Shown here one piece after another: positions 35,255 through 46,754 of a DNA stretch of 64,000 bases. Source of the DNA: Chaetoderma sp. LZ-2023a (lineage: Eukaryota; Mollusca; Caudofoveata; Chaetodermatida; Chaetodermatidae); NCBI GenBank assembly GCA_034401795.1, contig CM067367.1, positions 28,411,916-28,475,915 on the forward strand, written 5' to 3'. Position 1 is the stretch's first letter. The number at the start of each line of letters is the position of its first letter. The position numbers were made by a program, and so were the translations under genes. Below the pieces are notes generated by a model that ran no database searches, was not told the DNA's origin, and saw only the letters and a list, made by a program, of their open reading frames with translations.

Positions 35255-36890
35255 GTGTTACATGAGAGAAAATTACCAGCAGTGAGAGAACTCTTGCACG
35301 TTTCCAGCACATCAAAGGCTGAAGATCCACCAAGTGAAACCAGGATGTTTCTATTGACCATAATTATTTTAGTGATTTAAGTCCCCGTAAGTTAAAGCGC
35401 AAATATAATGACATTCTCGATGACAAGGAAAACTCCTTAAAGCACTATCAAAATACATTAGCGACATCCAGAAAGCGAATTAAGAGGCAAAAAACACTAT
35501 TAATATTATGAAGGAGGTTTTCACAGAACTTAATGAGAAAAATCTTCTAAATGAAAATGGATTGGTAGTTTTATTTTTCTAGTGTAAGCCTTGATTTGTT
35601 TAAGAAACAGCGTCTGGCTGACAAAGGTCACTATAGCGAAACACTGAAATCATTTTCCTTAACGTTGAACTTTTATTTACCCAAAGCATACAGCTATGTA
35701 CGTGATGTATTGAAATTCTGCCTTCCACACCCAATCACTCTTAGAACATGGTATTCGATGGTTGACGGTTCACCATGTTTTACAGAGGAGGTATTCAATG
35801 CAATTAAACATCAGGCTAGTTCTGCAAGTGTGCCACTTTCGTGTGCCTTCATCTTTGATGAAATGGCACTTAAGCAAGTGGTAGAGTTGGATGGGTAAAA
35901 CTTTGTTGGTTATTTTGATCTTGGTATTGGTGCCGTCGTAGATTCAGTTCCTGTGGCCAAAGAGGCGCTTGTATTTATGGTTGTAGCTACAAATAGCTCC
36001 TGGAAAATTCCAATCGCATATTTCCATTGATGGTATGTATGCCATTGATAAGCCTAATCTTGTCAAACAGGTGATCTTGAAAGTTCATGATTGCGGGGCT
36101 TCTATTGTATCTTTGACCTTTGATGGATCAACTGTTAACATATCCATGGCCAATCATCTAGGTGCAGTGCTGGGACCAGATATTACTACCATCCGGCCCT
36201 ATTTTGCCAATCCGGTCGATCCCACCACAAAGGTATTTGTATTTCTAGATCCCTGCCACATGATTAAGCTTATCAGAAATTGATTTGCCCATAATGGTAT
36301 TTTAGTAATCATGGATGGTAAGCAAGTTCAGCGGTCTTACGTTAAGAAATTGTATGATCTGCAAACAAGTGGAAGTTTCCGGCTGGCAAACCGATTGCGA
36401 AGGAATCACATCGAATGGTATCAGCAAAAGATGAAAGTGAAGCTTGCAGTGCAAGCTTTAAGTTCATCTGTATCTAAGGCTTTAGATTTTGTGGAGAATG
36501 TCTTAGAATTGCCCGAGTTCATTGAATGTGGACCTACTGCTGAGTTCTGGTCTTTCTTTGATCGTCTGTTTGACATGCTAAATTCAAGAAATGCTTATAC
36601 TAAATGGTATAAAGCTGTCCTACGTGAATCTAACAGTCCGTTCTGGGTATCCTTTCTCCACAATTCCCTTCAGTAGCTCTGTTGTCTTCAATTAAATAGA
36701 GGTACCAATGATTACTGAATGAAATCGTACACCAATAATTGGGTGTGTAGCAGCATGTATGGCTCTTCCTGTTGTGCTTGATGGTTTTTCAGTTTGATAC
36801 GCGGTAGACGTGGTTGGAACAACAACCCCTCATCTCAGCAGTTTCGTGCAGCCTATCAGCGTATGTAGCAATTTTACCCCGCAGGATGAT
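35255..36890 (+). pseudogene. THAP9/P-element transposase, decayed catalytic region
   Basis: After an acceptor (TTATATTTCAG) the coding trace shows a charged coiled-coil-like stretch (SPRKLKRKYNDILDD, SRKRIKRQKTL), then the P-element transposase core: LTLNFYLPKAYSYVR, CLPHPITLRTWYS, AFIFDEMALKQ, FVGYFDLG, KEALVFMVVATNSSWKIPIA, LTFDGSTVN, VFLDPCHMIKLIRN and, near 36820, RGWNNNPSSQQFRAAY. These are the conserved blocks of THAP9 and Drosophila P transposase, including the first acidic catalytic position in FDEM. At least four breaks interrupt it: a frameshift near 35370, stops at about 35896 and 36281, and frame changes after 36676. The 3' part resumes at 37665 after an inserted segment. It once mobilised P-type elements; it cannot now. 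Confidence 0.85.
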
Positions 36891-37664
36891 ATAGGTATAT
36901 TATTAGTTACACCAGTGTTTTGACGGGGGTACAGGCTGTTACCACACGCGCAAACAAATATAATTGTTTGCGCGTGAGGTAACACAGCCTTTACCCGCGT
37001 CAAAACACTGGTGTAACGAATTTATTAACCCTCAGACGTCGAAGATAGAGATTTGATCATAACGTGACAATATAATTAGATAAGCACTTCTTGAATTAGA
37101 CATCTCTAGGCTAGTTCTGCAAGAGTAAAATTGACACGTGTTGCCTTGGCTGTACGCTAAAAACGCCGTCTATGGTTGTGGTCGCACTAGAGAGTTTGCG
37201 ATCGATAATTAACTCGCCGTTTTTATGGCTATAATTAATTTGTCGAGTAATGCATTCGCTATTCGAATACAAGTATTTTGCGGGATATAAAACCTTGCTG
37301 CAACAACAGCTCCCATCAAATTAGTTTCAAAATATGCAACAACGTTCACGTATAGTTGTCTTGAAATTGAGTTACTTGAAATCTTGAAATTCAACACTTC
37401 CGAAGCGGCCCGTATCCGCCATTTTAGCAACAAGCATATTATTATAAAGAGCTTTATGGTTAGCTGCGCAGTAAAACTAAAACACGTTTTTCGCGCATGG
37501 ATACCGTGTGGTATTGCCCTCGCATGAGGGAAATACAAGATCATCCATCCCTGATCTTAGCCAATTAATTAACAGCATTTGGTCATGTGACATTACTCAG
37601 GGGTAATAATAGTTGGTACAACTCTCCAGCAGCAAGCAGAATTAGAAACGTACAATGACACACA
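36891..37664. mobile_element. Insertion in the THAP9-like gene, beginning with a foldback
   Basis: Coding similarity stops near 36890 and resumes near 37665. The insert begins with a near-perfect foldback (36905-37016) and continues with AT-rich DNA that has an open minus-strand frame at 37209-37544 of unknown character. Target duplication was not resolved. Confidence 0.5.
36905..37016. repeat. Near-perfect foldback, about 52-bp arms
   Basis: GTTACACCAGTGTTTTGACG (36905) pairs with CGTCAAAACACTGGTGTAAC (ending 37016); the inner part CACGCGCAAACAA pairs with TTGTTTGCGCGTG around a 5-6 base loop. There are only a few mismatches and a short offset around the middle of the arms. Confidence 0.9.
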
Positions 37665-38292
37665 CAGTGTTCTTTAAGTCATGGGTTTGAAGTTTTGCCT
37701 CCAGGTAATGACAACACAACTGATGTAGATGTTGTATCAAATGAGCATGATTATTCCCAGCTTGTTATAGTTTTGCAGTGTAGCAGTCTGTTTGTATATG
37801 CACAGAATATTGTTGTGTATATTGCAGGATTTATTGTTCGAAAATTGTTGAGGAGCCTTACTTGTAGCACATGTTCAGCAGCCTTAACAGCTGCAGCCGA
37901 TGCAGTTAACTTTTCTGAATTTTTGGTTTAAAAAACAATGGTGGATTAACAGTGCCGTCACCGGACGTTGTTAAAATTTGCAACATAACTGAAAAGTGCA
38001 TATAAGAGGGTTCATTGTCAATGGTAGGCCGGATAGCTCACGAAATCTGTTACTACAAGTATAATGCAAGGTATTGTCATGTCTTCCATTGGGACAGTTA
38101 TTTCCCTCCCTTAGTGAGCATATATATGATTCTGAGTTTCCTGAAAGTCATGTAATGTCGCTAATTAAATTAATCATAAAGGAATACACTACAGTGAAGC
38201 ACTTTCATGTTGGCCGGCTATGCACAGAAGGCATCAAAGGTCGTAATGTCAGAAGCAAATTGACCAAATCAATTCTGTTTCAAGGTCATTAA
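37665..38292 (+). pseudogene. THAP9/P-element transposase, C-terminal remnant
   Basis: The trace resumes with YIAGFIVRKL and a CSTC cysteine pair (37800-37900), which in THAP9 forms the conserved YIAGyv..kl / C..C region, then PSLSEHIYDSEF, KEYTTVKHFHVGRL and NVRSKLTKSILFQ, matching the C-terminal tail of the family. The reading frame shifts at about 37931 and again before 38074. Together with 32435-32641 and 35255-36890 it reconstitutes the order THAP domain, coiled coil, transposase core, C-terminal domain over about 5.9 kb. Confidence 0.75.
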
Positions 38293-38384
38293 TATGGCAT
38301 GATAATGATGTACGATCACCTTTGGCGATTTAGTGGTCAACTGAACCACCGACAGGCTCTGCAGTGGTCTTGGACAATGTCCAT

Positions 38385-38515
38385 TCACAGGTCAAGAGGC
38401 CATTTTATTTAATTTACCACTCGGAGGACTGGCTCGGTAACAGAATCAGTCATTCCAGTTCTAAATTTTAAAAATATAGTCTTGTCCGGCGAATGGACAC
38501 TGATTCAGCAAAACT
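38385..38515. mobile_element. H2 palindromic MITE
   Basis: Outer arms TGTCCATTCACAGGTCAAGA and GTCCGGCGAATGGACA, inner arms TTTACCACTCGGAGGACTGG against CAGTCATTCCAGTTCTAAA with a GGCTCGGTAA centre. Related copies: 34670, 40018, 55295, 57815. Confidence 0.7.
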
Positions 38516-39222
38516 TGCTTTTTTGACCATTTAATGGTCAAAAAGATTATTGGCTTTCATTGCTCTTAGACCTTATAAATCTTCCACATGTGAAACTGTT
38601 TTGCTTTTTGAATTGGTTATGCTAAGATATGTTGCTGTTCTCGATAGCAACAGCTTTCTGTTACCTCTGTAATATATCTCCCAATGTGAAAATAAATCAA
38701 CTTGATTGTGGAGTATTTATCACTTTCAAGCTGGGGTGATTCAATTTCAAATCATGCATATAAGCTGCGAAATATTTTGAAACTGTTTTGGACTTGACGC
38801 CTTAGTTTTGTGCTAATATAAATGCCCAAAAACTATCTTTCAGTTCTGTATAGATCTATCTTGCCGTTTAATTGAATTTACTTTGTATAATGTCTGTATA
38901 ATACTTGTAGATTATTCCACAATAGTGATGAAATTATTGCCAAATTAAGGACACCCGCAATGATAATGATATAGCGACAGAATGATATAATTGATAATGC
39001 AATTATTTATATTATATTGCTACATCTATGATGGCTCAATTCTACAAAATGGCAATGATATAAAGATAATATGTTTGTAATAAGAATAATATTGGTGTTA
39101 AAATGAAATAAGTTGTATAATGTTAAAGTTATAATAATCATAATAACATATTTTTATAATGCCATAATGTTGACAGTGATATGATGGTTATACTGATGAT
39201 GATGACGATAATAATCAAAATG

Positions 39223-39284
<62 letters not shown>

Positions 39285-39454
39285 CAAGGTAGCCAGTGCT
39301 GGTGACGGCACTAGTGATTGTAATAATGATGATAATAATATTTGTAATAATATATATGTACATAGTTATTTGTAAATATTGTACATTTGTGTAAAATGTG
39401 ACCTGGATTTGTAAATAAATTGAATTTGTTACCATTTCCCTGTAAGGGGAAGAG
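38516..39454. other. AT-rich intergenic DNA with TAA microsatellite
   Basis: No gene. (TAA)n at about 39223-39284 is bordered by GAT/AAT-rich DNA. ORFs here encode poly-I or poly-Y and are repeat artefacts. Confidence 0.7.
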
Positions 39455-39770
39455 GGTACTTTTGTCCGCACACGTCTGTATCTAAAACAAACTGCCGTAC
39501 ACGATGATTTCCAGAATTCGGCCGTGATCCGGTTAAAAGAATCTGGAATGGATCGGATCCAATTATGGATCTATGAATATCTCAGAAACTACTGGTCCAG
39601 TATGGCCCACGTTTCAACACAATAAAGCATGTGACCATACACTAGGATTCCACAACTTTCGGCACAATCCGAAAAAATACAGAAAATCTCATAACATCCT
39701 GATAATCAGAAAACTGTGTGCATGGTGAGAAAATCGAGTGGGCAAAGGGTCTGCAACCTCTGATTGTAAT
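39455..39770 (+). repeat. Dispersed repeat R, copy 2
   Basis: Words TTCGGCCGTGATCCGG, CTACTGGTCCAG, GTGACCATACACTAGGATTC, CACAACTTTCGGC and GGGCAAAGGGTCTGCAACC match copy 1 (31340-31710) and copy 3 (41090-41345) in order. Confidence 0.7.
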
Positions 39771-40017
39771 TGTACAAATGGTATGAATATAATGATATGA
39801 TGATATAACAATAGAGTGACAATGATGATAAAGATCTATGCTTCATAATTCAATTTCAAAACAAGCATACAGGTAGGCTGTTGGATATTTTGAAATCAAT
39901 CTGACTTGAAGCCGCCATAGACAACGACAGTTATACTTTGATGGTAAAGATTTGTCCAAAAAGTTTTTATTAAAGTTTTGCTTAAGTAGTGATTGCCTAT
40001 TCGTTGGCTGTTTTTTT

Positions 40018-40165
40018 AACTTTTACCATGGGAACGACTGGCTTTGTAATCGAGCCAGTCATTCCAGTGATAAAATTACAAATATATTTGTTTCTTGTCC
40101 TTCAAATCGACATTCCTCCAGACCACTGTAGAGACCGATTTTTGTCTGGCATGACGATTAAAGGG
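40018..40165. mobile_element. H2 MITE remnant ending in GGGTTAA
   Basis: GGAACGACTGGCTTTGTAAT against ATCGAGCCAGTCATTCCAG, then GACGATTAAAGGGTTAA at the right end. The left TTAACCC end is missing or not recognisable. Confidence 0.6.
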
Positions 40166-40380
40166 TTAAAATAATATTTGTTATCATTATCCTGTAGTAT
40201 GTCAATATCTCCATTTCACAATGAACTACTGTGTATTTTTGTAAATATACATCTAATTTATCATGTTATTATTTCTAATAAATCTAGATTAATTTATCTG
40301 ATTCATTTGTTTGTTACTAAGATATATTTACCCATTTCACACCAAGATTAAGTATCATTTTTATACCCCGCCAAATATTT

Positions 40381-40589
40381 TGTGATGGCGCTGTCCGGGC
40401 AGGTGGCAGAGTGGTTTCTGGATGATAACTCTGGTTACTATTTACCTGATCGCTTTGAAACTCTTCATAGGCTGTTTGGACTACTCTGGGGAACAGACCT
40501 ATCGAAATGGAGGAATCCAGTTTATGGATCAATCACATTACGTCATAATCAACTATGTCACATATAGCTTGACCTCACAATCCAGTGTC
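40381..40589 (+). repeat. Relative of the 8.9-kb tandem repeat
   Basis: TGGATGATAACTCTGGTTAC, ACCTGATCGCTTTGAAACTC, TTCATAGGCTG correspond to the unit at 8888-9530. It directly abuts the Tc1 remnant. Confidence 0.5.
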
Positions 40590-40905
40590 ATAATCAATTC
40601 TCTTCATTGATGACAATGCACGTCCACACCAGGGAAGAGTCGTTAATGAGTTTTTGACTACCCATGGAATTGAGAGAATTTTGTGAACTAACTCTTCAGA
40701 TCTCAATTCCATAGAGCATTTGTGAGATCAGTTGAAGCGAGCTGTTTACGGTAGAGTGAGCGATGGCACTGCTTGGTGGCATGCATCATGTGTTACAAGA
40801 GGAGTGAGTGGCTATCCCGCAACATCGTGTCACTCGACTCATCAACACCATGAGAGCTCGGTGTCGTAATGTGTTACAGCGAAATGCTGGATACACATGT
40901 TATTA
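40590..40905 (+). pseudogene. Tc1/mariner transposase C-terminal remnant
   Basis: A trace reads DDNARPHQGRVVNEFL, HGIERIL, SDLNSIEHL and, in a shifted frame, HRVTRLINTMRARCRNVLQ and AGYTCY, which is the C-terminal half of a Tc1-type DDE transposase: DNA.pH after the second catalytic Asp, SPDLNPIEH.W after which the third acidic residue would lie. The usual SPDLNP is changed and frameshifts plus two stops are present. No N-terminal HTH region or TIR found; the copy is truncated. Confidence 0.75.
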
Positions 40906-41089
40906 ACGCAGTTAATCTGTGATCAAATGACGTGCTGTATGTTTGTTATGATTTGACAGAACGCTCAATGAAATTTCTGTTTTGTGGTTATTAATTATGA
41001 CACGAATTGATAGTGAATAAAATTGGTTTTTGCAATTTTTGAAATGGGTCAGTTTTGCATTCAAGGCATGCTCATTAACACAGCGAAGG

Positions 41090-41345
41090 AACTTGACGTG
41101 CATGAGGATTTCCAGGCATGTGGAACCGAGTAAAAAATGGGTCCAGATCGGATCAAAATCGGAATCTATGGATATCTCGTAAACTGCTGGTCTAATTTGA
41201 TTCACAGTTTAACACTTAGGATTCTACAACTTTTGGCATGGTCTGAAAAAATCTAAAATCCAAAAAAATCTGGAAAATCTGAAAACTTTATGTGACAAAA
41301 AATGGGAGGGCGAGGGTCTGCAATCTGATTTCTCTCGTTTATCAG
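41090..41345 (+). repeat. Dispersed repeat R, copy 3
   Basis: GGATTTCCAGGCATGTGGAA, AAACTGCTGGTCTAATTTGA, TTAGGATTCTACAACTTTTG, GGGCGAGGGTCTGCAATC. Shorter than copies 1 and 2 and flanked by a duplicated TTTGTTTGTTCCTAAGGTAT word also present at about 40307. Confidence 0.65.
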
Positions 41346-42419
41346 GTTATTATTTTTAATAAATCTCTAAATTTTTCGGATCCATTTGTTTGTTCCTAAG
41401 GTATATTTACCCATAGCAGCCATGCATACCGAGATTAAGCACCATTTTACCACTTTATTATGCTAAATATTTTGAAATTAAAATGATGAAAACAAACGTT
41501 CCATAGTTATTGGGGAAAATTAGAATTTTCACAAATACAGTGATTGCCTTGGTTAATCTGTATGTTTGTCTGTGGTTAAGTTCTTGGTAATGGTTTAAGT
41601 TCTGCATATATTGTCTTATATCAGTTAATCCTATTGAAACTAAATTCGAACACATGGTTACCTTATTGAAACTAAATTTGGACACATGGTTACCCAAAGG
41701 TAGTGCAATGAATGTGACGTCACAGGGTCAATGTCATTGTGACCTTGAGCAATATTCAAGTTTTTCAAGTTAGGTCTTCCGTTAATTTTTCTGTAAATTA
41801 ACTACTTTGCGTCTGTCTTTACCTCAGGATTTCTTCACCCTATTGCAATCAAATTTGGACACATGTTAATACCTATATCGAGAGAATGCATAATATCTTG
41901 GTTTGGCAAGTATGATGATGTATCCAGTCCTCAATCATGCTGTCTTTAATCATAGCTTTATTCATGAATACTCATTATTCCCTTCCAAGACCCCCTGAAA
42001 GCTTTCGAATTTTACTGATCAGCTTAGCCTGGACGCAGAAGGCCGGGCAGCCATTTCTCACATTTGCCCATGATTGTTGCTTTTTGGAGGGGGTTGGTGG
42101 TGGTGGATGGAATGGAGAAGGGGCGTGGCCACAATAGGAATAGGGCCTAATATATTTATCACAATTGTTGGGGGTGACTGTTCCGCCGATTATATTAAAA
42201 AATATCAGAAGTCATTTTGAAAACAATTTGACTAAAAGTTACTTTTTAGCAAACGTTATAATACTCGTTAACATTTCAAGGTGGCTAAATATAGAACTGG
42301 TAGAATATTTTTGAAAACTTTGACTCTCTCAGACATCTAAAGTTTCTAACCTCAGTTTTAAAGTAAGCTGATTTCTCTACCATTTAACACATGTTTACTT
42401 ATGTTGATAATATGCCTAT
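41346..42419. other. Intergenic, nothing recognised
   Basis: AT-rich. Contains CACAGGGTCAATGTCATTGTG ACCTTG-type words (41720-41745) related to the receptor-like palindromes, and a repeated ACCTTATTGAAACTAAATT (about 41630 and 41660). No exon seen. Confidence 0.5.
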
Positions 42420-42830
42420 ATAATGGGAGGTACGGTAAATACGAAGATTGTTAACCATTTTGAAAATGATTTCGCTGATTCAGGTACACATATCACTGAC
42501 AATCGGGGATTATTTAAAACATACGTCCATCTAAATAATTAAAATTATGTTCCAATTTTAATTTTTTAAACTCGTAATTAGTTTTTACTCAACAGTGGTT
42601 TGTTTGTTGACTACTTAGACACGGTATAGAGCAACAACGGTAATGAATACTGCTGACTATCTTGAAAGGGATTTCGTTGAAATACTTAACCGATATGTCT
42701 GAAAATCGGGGATTATTTAAAACATGCAGCCTTCTACATATGTTCCAAATTTTATTCAAGAATTTCTAGTAGTTTTTACGCAACAAGGTTTTGTTTGTAT
42801 ACATGGAGCCGCTAGTCGCTCTTTTGCCAT
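42420..42830 (+). repeat. Two-copy tandem repeat, about 215-bp unit
   Basis: AATCGGGGATTATTTAAAAC occurs at about 42502 and 42704, each followed by ATGTTCCAA, TAGTTTTTAC(T/G)CAACA and GGTTTGTTTG. No coding. Confidence 0.7.
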
Positions 42831-43026
42831 ACTAACAGCAAAACCGGCCTGGCTGAGTGCTAGACGTCGAGTGTAATAGTGGAGTATAGGACGCGTTTTC
42901 TCTAGTCAATACCTCCATGGGGTACCAAGTGAGACTGAAGAGTTATCTTCTCTTGGATAGAGACGAGAGTGGCGCCCTCTGTTTGTTTGACTAAATAGCT
43001 TATTCGACTTTAGCCTATTTCATTTG

Positions 43027-43565
43027 GCGTAGTTGTCTGTTCTGTTTGTCATTGATGTCTGTTCTGTTTGCCATTGATGTCTGTTCTGTTTTTCATTATT
43101 GTCCGTTCTGTTTGTCGTATTTGTCTGTTCTGTTTATCATTGATGTCTGTTCTGTTTGTCATAGTTGTCAGTTCTGTTTGTCGTAGTTGTCTGTTGTGTT
43201 TGTGGTAGTTGTCTTTTCTGTTTATCGTAGTTGTCTGTTCTGTTTGTCATTGATGTCTGTTCTGTTTGTCATTGATGTCTGTTCTGTTTGTCGTAGTTGT
43301 CTGTTCTGTTTGTCATTGATGTCTGTTCTGTTTGTCGTAGTTGTCTGTTCTGTTGGTCGTAGTTGTATGTTCTGTTTGACAATAATCTATTCTGTTTGCC
43401 AATAGCCTGTTCTGTTTGATATTAGTCTGTTCTGTTTGACACATAAGTCTGTTCTGTTTGATAATAGCATGTCCTGTTTAACAATAGTCTGTTCTGTTTG
43501 ACAATAGCCTGTTCTGTTTGACACATTAGTCTGTTCTGTTTGGCATTAGTCTGTTCTGTTTGACG
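43027..43565. repeat. GTTCTGTTTGTC minisatellite
   Basis: About 25 tandem copies of a 20-21 bp unit TGTTCTGTTTGTCATTGATG with GTAG, AATA and ACACATTAG variants. It gives a spurious Cys/Val/Phe-rich ORF. Confidence 0.95.
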
Positions 43566-43974
43566 GCGCTGCCTGGATTATTTGGTGTTTCTTTCTGGCC
43601 CATTTGGAATTAGCCTGTTCCATTTGCGTTTTGTATTTTTGGCGGTCATGGCCTTCCATAATTGCGTTATTTACGCGTCAACATAAGAGGCTTGCTTAAA
43701 CGCTGTTAAACTTAAACGCATAGTATGCTTAAATTAGTGAACGAGTTTAGTGTTTAAGGATTTGCCGTTTTGTTTTTCCGGTCGTGCGTTTTGTTCCAGT
43801 ACTGTGGCGACTCGCCAGGGCGTGTAATTAACGCGTTATATATAGCGTGTTGAGAGCCGATTCTGATTTGAAATAACCCAGTTTCCCTTTCCGGAAACAG
43901 CCGATTACTAATTAGTATTGACGTAGTATTTCGCATAATAATGTGATTGGATCCTATTGGAATCACCCTTTTTT
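43566..43974. other. Intergenic with a short dispersed word
   Basis: GATTTGAAATAACCCAGTTT followed by CCGATTACTAATTAGTA (43866-43918) is repeated with few changes at 46131-46190, indicating a small dispersed repeat. No gene. Confidence 0.5.
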
Positions 43975-45390
43975 AGCTCAGCTCACTTGTCGGTCAGCTG
44001 AGCTTTAGCGATCACTCCCCGTCCGGCGTCCGGCTGTCTGTGCATTGTCAACAATGGTGGCTAGTTTTGTTAGTTCTGGACAGATCTTGATCAAACTTCG
44101 GCAAACGTTTCATATAGGCATCTAAGTTAAGCATTATAAAAATGAGGGTGATTTGATGACAAACAGCAGAGTTATTCCCCTTGCAAATTTTCTTCAGTAT
44201 GGGACCCAATGGGGAAAGAGACTACATATGTGGCACACTTCATAATTTCTCTACCTATTGGCATCTATTCTGGTAGGTGGTTACGGATAGGTATACGCTA
44301 CCACACATATAAGAACTAGGTCAGTCTGACCTAGTTTCTTGAAAATATAGGTCAAAGGTCAATTTTCCCATTGGAACCAATGGTAATATATTTGTGCTGT
44401 ATTTTCAATAGTTTTTGACATACAGTAATAAAAACTCGCAGATCTGCTCCTTTATGCAATATCTATTTGGGTTCTGAAGAGGATATGGCAATGCCTTCAA
44501 ATAGCAGAGTTATAGCCCTTGATTTATTTTCATATTGAAGCCTATGGGGAAAATACGTTTGTGGCACGTTTCATCATTTATCGATGGATTAAAGCCAAAT
44601 TTGGCTTATATATTCCTATAGGCAAGATCTCTAGTGACTATAAATGTGAAGTGGTCACACCTTCAAATATTGAAGCCTATCGGGAAAGTATGTTGGTGGC
44701 ACATTTCGTCACACACCCTTAAACAAGGGCCATAACTCCGGTTCATTTATTCGTTTTAAACTATTGAACCGTATTGAGTAAATTGATTTGTTTCGTCAAT
44801 TGTTGATGGATTAACCCTTAGCACGCTGGTGTCAATGGTCTATCTTTTTCTGTGTCCATAGAAGAGCAACTGGTGTACATCTTTCTACAATTTTGGTGGA
44901 CGATGTTGCTGCCACCATCTTCCACCAAATTTGTAGAAAAATAAACACCAGTCCATCTTTTAATTTAATTTGAAGATTAAACATTTTGACATCAGAGTGC
45001 TAAGCGTTAAATCAAAATTGGCAGATATCTTCCTATCAATAATATTTATTGGGACTATGAATATGAAGTGGCTATGCCTTCAAATAACAGAATTATGGCC
45101 CTTGCTATATTTTCAAAGTATATAACCCTATGGGGGAAATGTGTGGCACATTTGCTAATTTATCAATGGATTAAAATCAAATTGGGCAGATATCTTCCAT
45201 TACATGTAAGCATCACTGATTTGAGCTATGAAGATAAAGAGGCCACACCTCTAACCAAGGGCTATAGCTCTGTTTCATTTAGACATTTTAGGCTATAGAA
45301 CCCTATTCATAAGAAAATGCATTTGTTTCGTCATTTGAGCATACTATGTCAGTATTAGGCCGCTGAGTGTCAAGGCCCTTGGGCCTCTTG
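43975..45390 (+). mobile_element. Helentron-like repeat, AGCTCAGCTG subfamily, with nested MITE
   Basis: 5' TTTTTTAGCTCAGCTCACTT paired with GTCAGCTGAGCTTTAGCGAT; 3' GGCCGCTGAGTGTCAAGGCC, CTTGGGCCTCTTGTTT. Units contain AATAGCAGAGTTATAGCCCT and GTGGCACGTTTCATCATTT. The MITE at 44811-45010 interrupts it; its removal would bring ATTGTTGATGGA and AATCAAAATTGGCAGATATC together, as in other units of the family. Confidence 0.65.
44811..45010. mobile_element. TTAA-flanked palindromic MITE, copy 2
   Basis: Starts TTAACCCTTAGCACGCTGGT and ends ATCAGAGTGCTAAGCGTTAA, a 200-bp segment whose ends are inverted. The centre holds CTACAATTTTGGTGGACGAT against CATCTTCCACCAAATTTGTAG. Inserted in a Helentron-like unit, so it is younger than that copy. 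Confidence 0.75.
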
Positions 45391-46445
45391 TTTATTAATG
45401 GCATTCCTCTGTAGTAATAGTATTACGTTACATGCTCATTGAGTGAAGCCTCGTTTTCGTATCTATCTCAAGCTGATCCATTGCTACCCTCTGCACTGAA
45501 CATAAATAATAATGGCTGTTCCATTGATACCTACCGCAGGTGTTTATCGCGAGAAATTTTGATCAAATTTTTGGAAATTTCATTCCTGTCTTCGTTGTAT
45601 AAACTCAAATATTATTCGAGAGGATTTAAAACTGAGAATTGACCAAGAAAGGTGCTGTAAAATTTACGCACATTTTCTAGGGCGTACCAGATTTCGGCGA
45701 AAATCATGTCCTTTTAGATGTATAATTTACCGACCGATACAGTCCGATACTGACCGTACCGATAAGCCATGAGTAATCACGATCGTGACTACTAGGCCCA
45801 ATTAGCCATTAAATCATAGAAAAATAAGTGACCAAATTTTGCAGAATTAATTAACATACTGCCCAAAATAAGCTCGTCCCAGACGGGAAAATGGCAATGA
45901 AAAATATTGTTGTACTGGTACGGCAATTCGATACATGTGTACGCGAGAGTACGCGAAGAATCCGTAATTCGGCTTGTTTCGTCTATATATTCGATAAAGT
46001 AGTGAATCTGAACACAGCCGAATGTGAGAAAAAGTCTGACCAGGCTTCCGTTTAGTCAAACTAGTTTTACAAGGGCAGCTGCAATTGGCTGATAACATGC
46101 GATATGGCCAATCAAATCATGTGTTGCATTGATTTGAAATAACCCGGTTTCCTTTTCTAGGAACAGCCGACTACTAATTAGTAATGACTGTAGTAGGCCC
46201 ATTTAGAACGCTTTTATGCCGTTGGCGTATTTGATCGTGCTTATTTTAAAACGAAATGCGTCTATATTCTACCCTATGTTTTCCAAATGCATTTATATTA
46301 TTAAACCCGCTAAAATATAGACAAACACGTTATATTATTTGAGCGGCTACCCTCTTTGATGTAGTGTCATTTGGAAACTGTCCCGTTTTTGATTTGCTTT
46401 TGTTGTGTTTTTGTGCCCAGAAAATGTTATGTTTTCTTTGAGCTG
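45391..46445. other. Intergenic, nothing recognised
   Basis: No supportable exon. Contains the second copy of the small dispersed word at 46131-46190. Confidence 0.5.
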
Positions 46446-46687
46446 TACTATAGTTCCCTATAAGGTTCCGAAGCATCATAATAAAATTTGGGTCAGAAGG
46501 TCAAAGATTACGGTCACCGTGACCGTTGTAAAAAACATGGTTGTTTTCAACATTAATTTTTCGCGGTCAGCTTACTATATACTGTTGTGTGGACCTATAT
46601 AATTTATTATGCCCTTTTACATATTTACAAGTCCACATAAGAACATAAGACTGATGTCCACATCAAATATTCAATGTCCACATGATC

Positions 46688-46754
<67 letters not shown>

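Noticed and set aside
37209-37544. 111-codon minus-strand frame inside the THAP9 insertion
   Set aside because: Composition is plausible, but I recognise no motif and it has no supporting signals; kept only as part of the inserted segment.
43187-43405. Cys/Val/Phe-rich 72-codon frame
   Set aside because: Translated minisatellite.
43027-43565. CRISPR-like regular spacing
   Set aside because: The 20-bp units are contiguous with no unique spacers, and the genome is animal.
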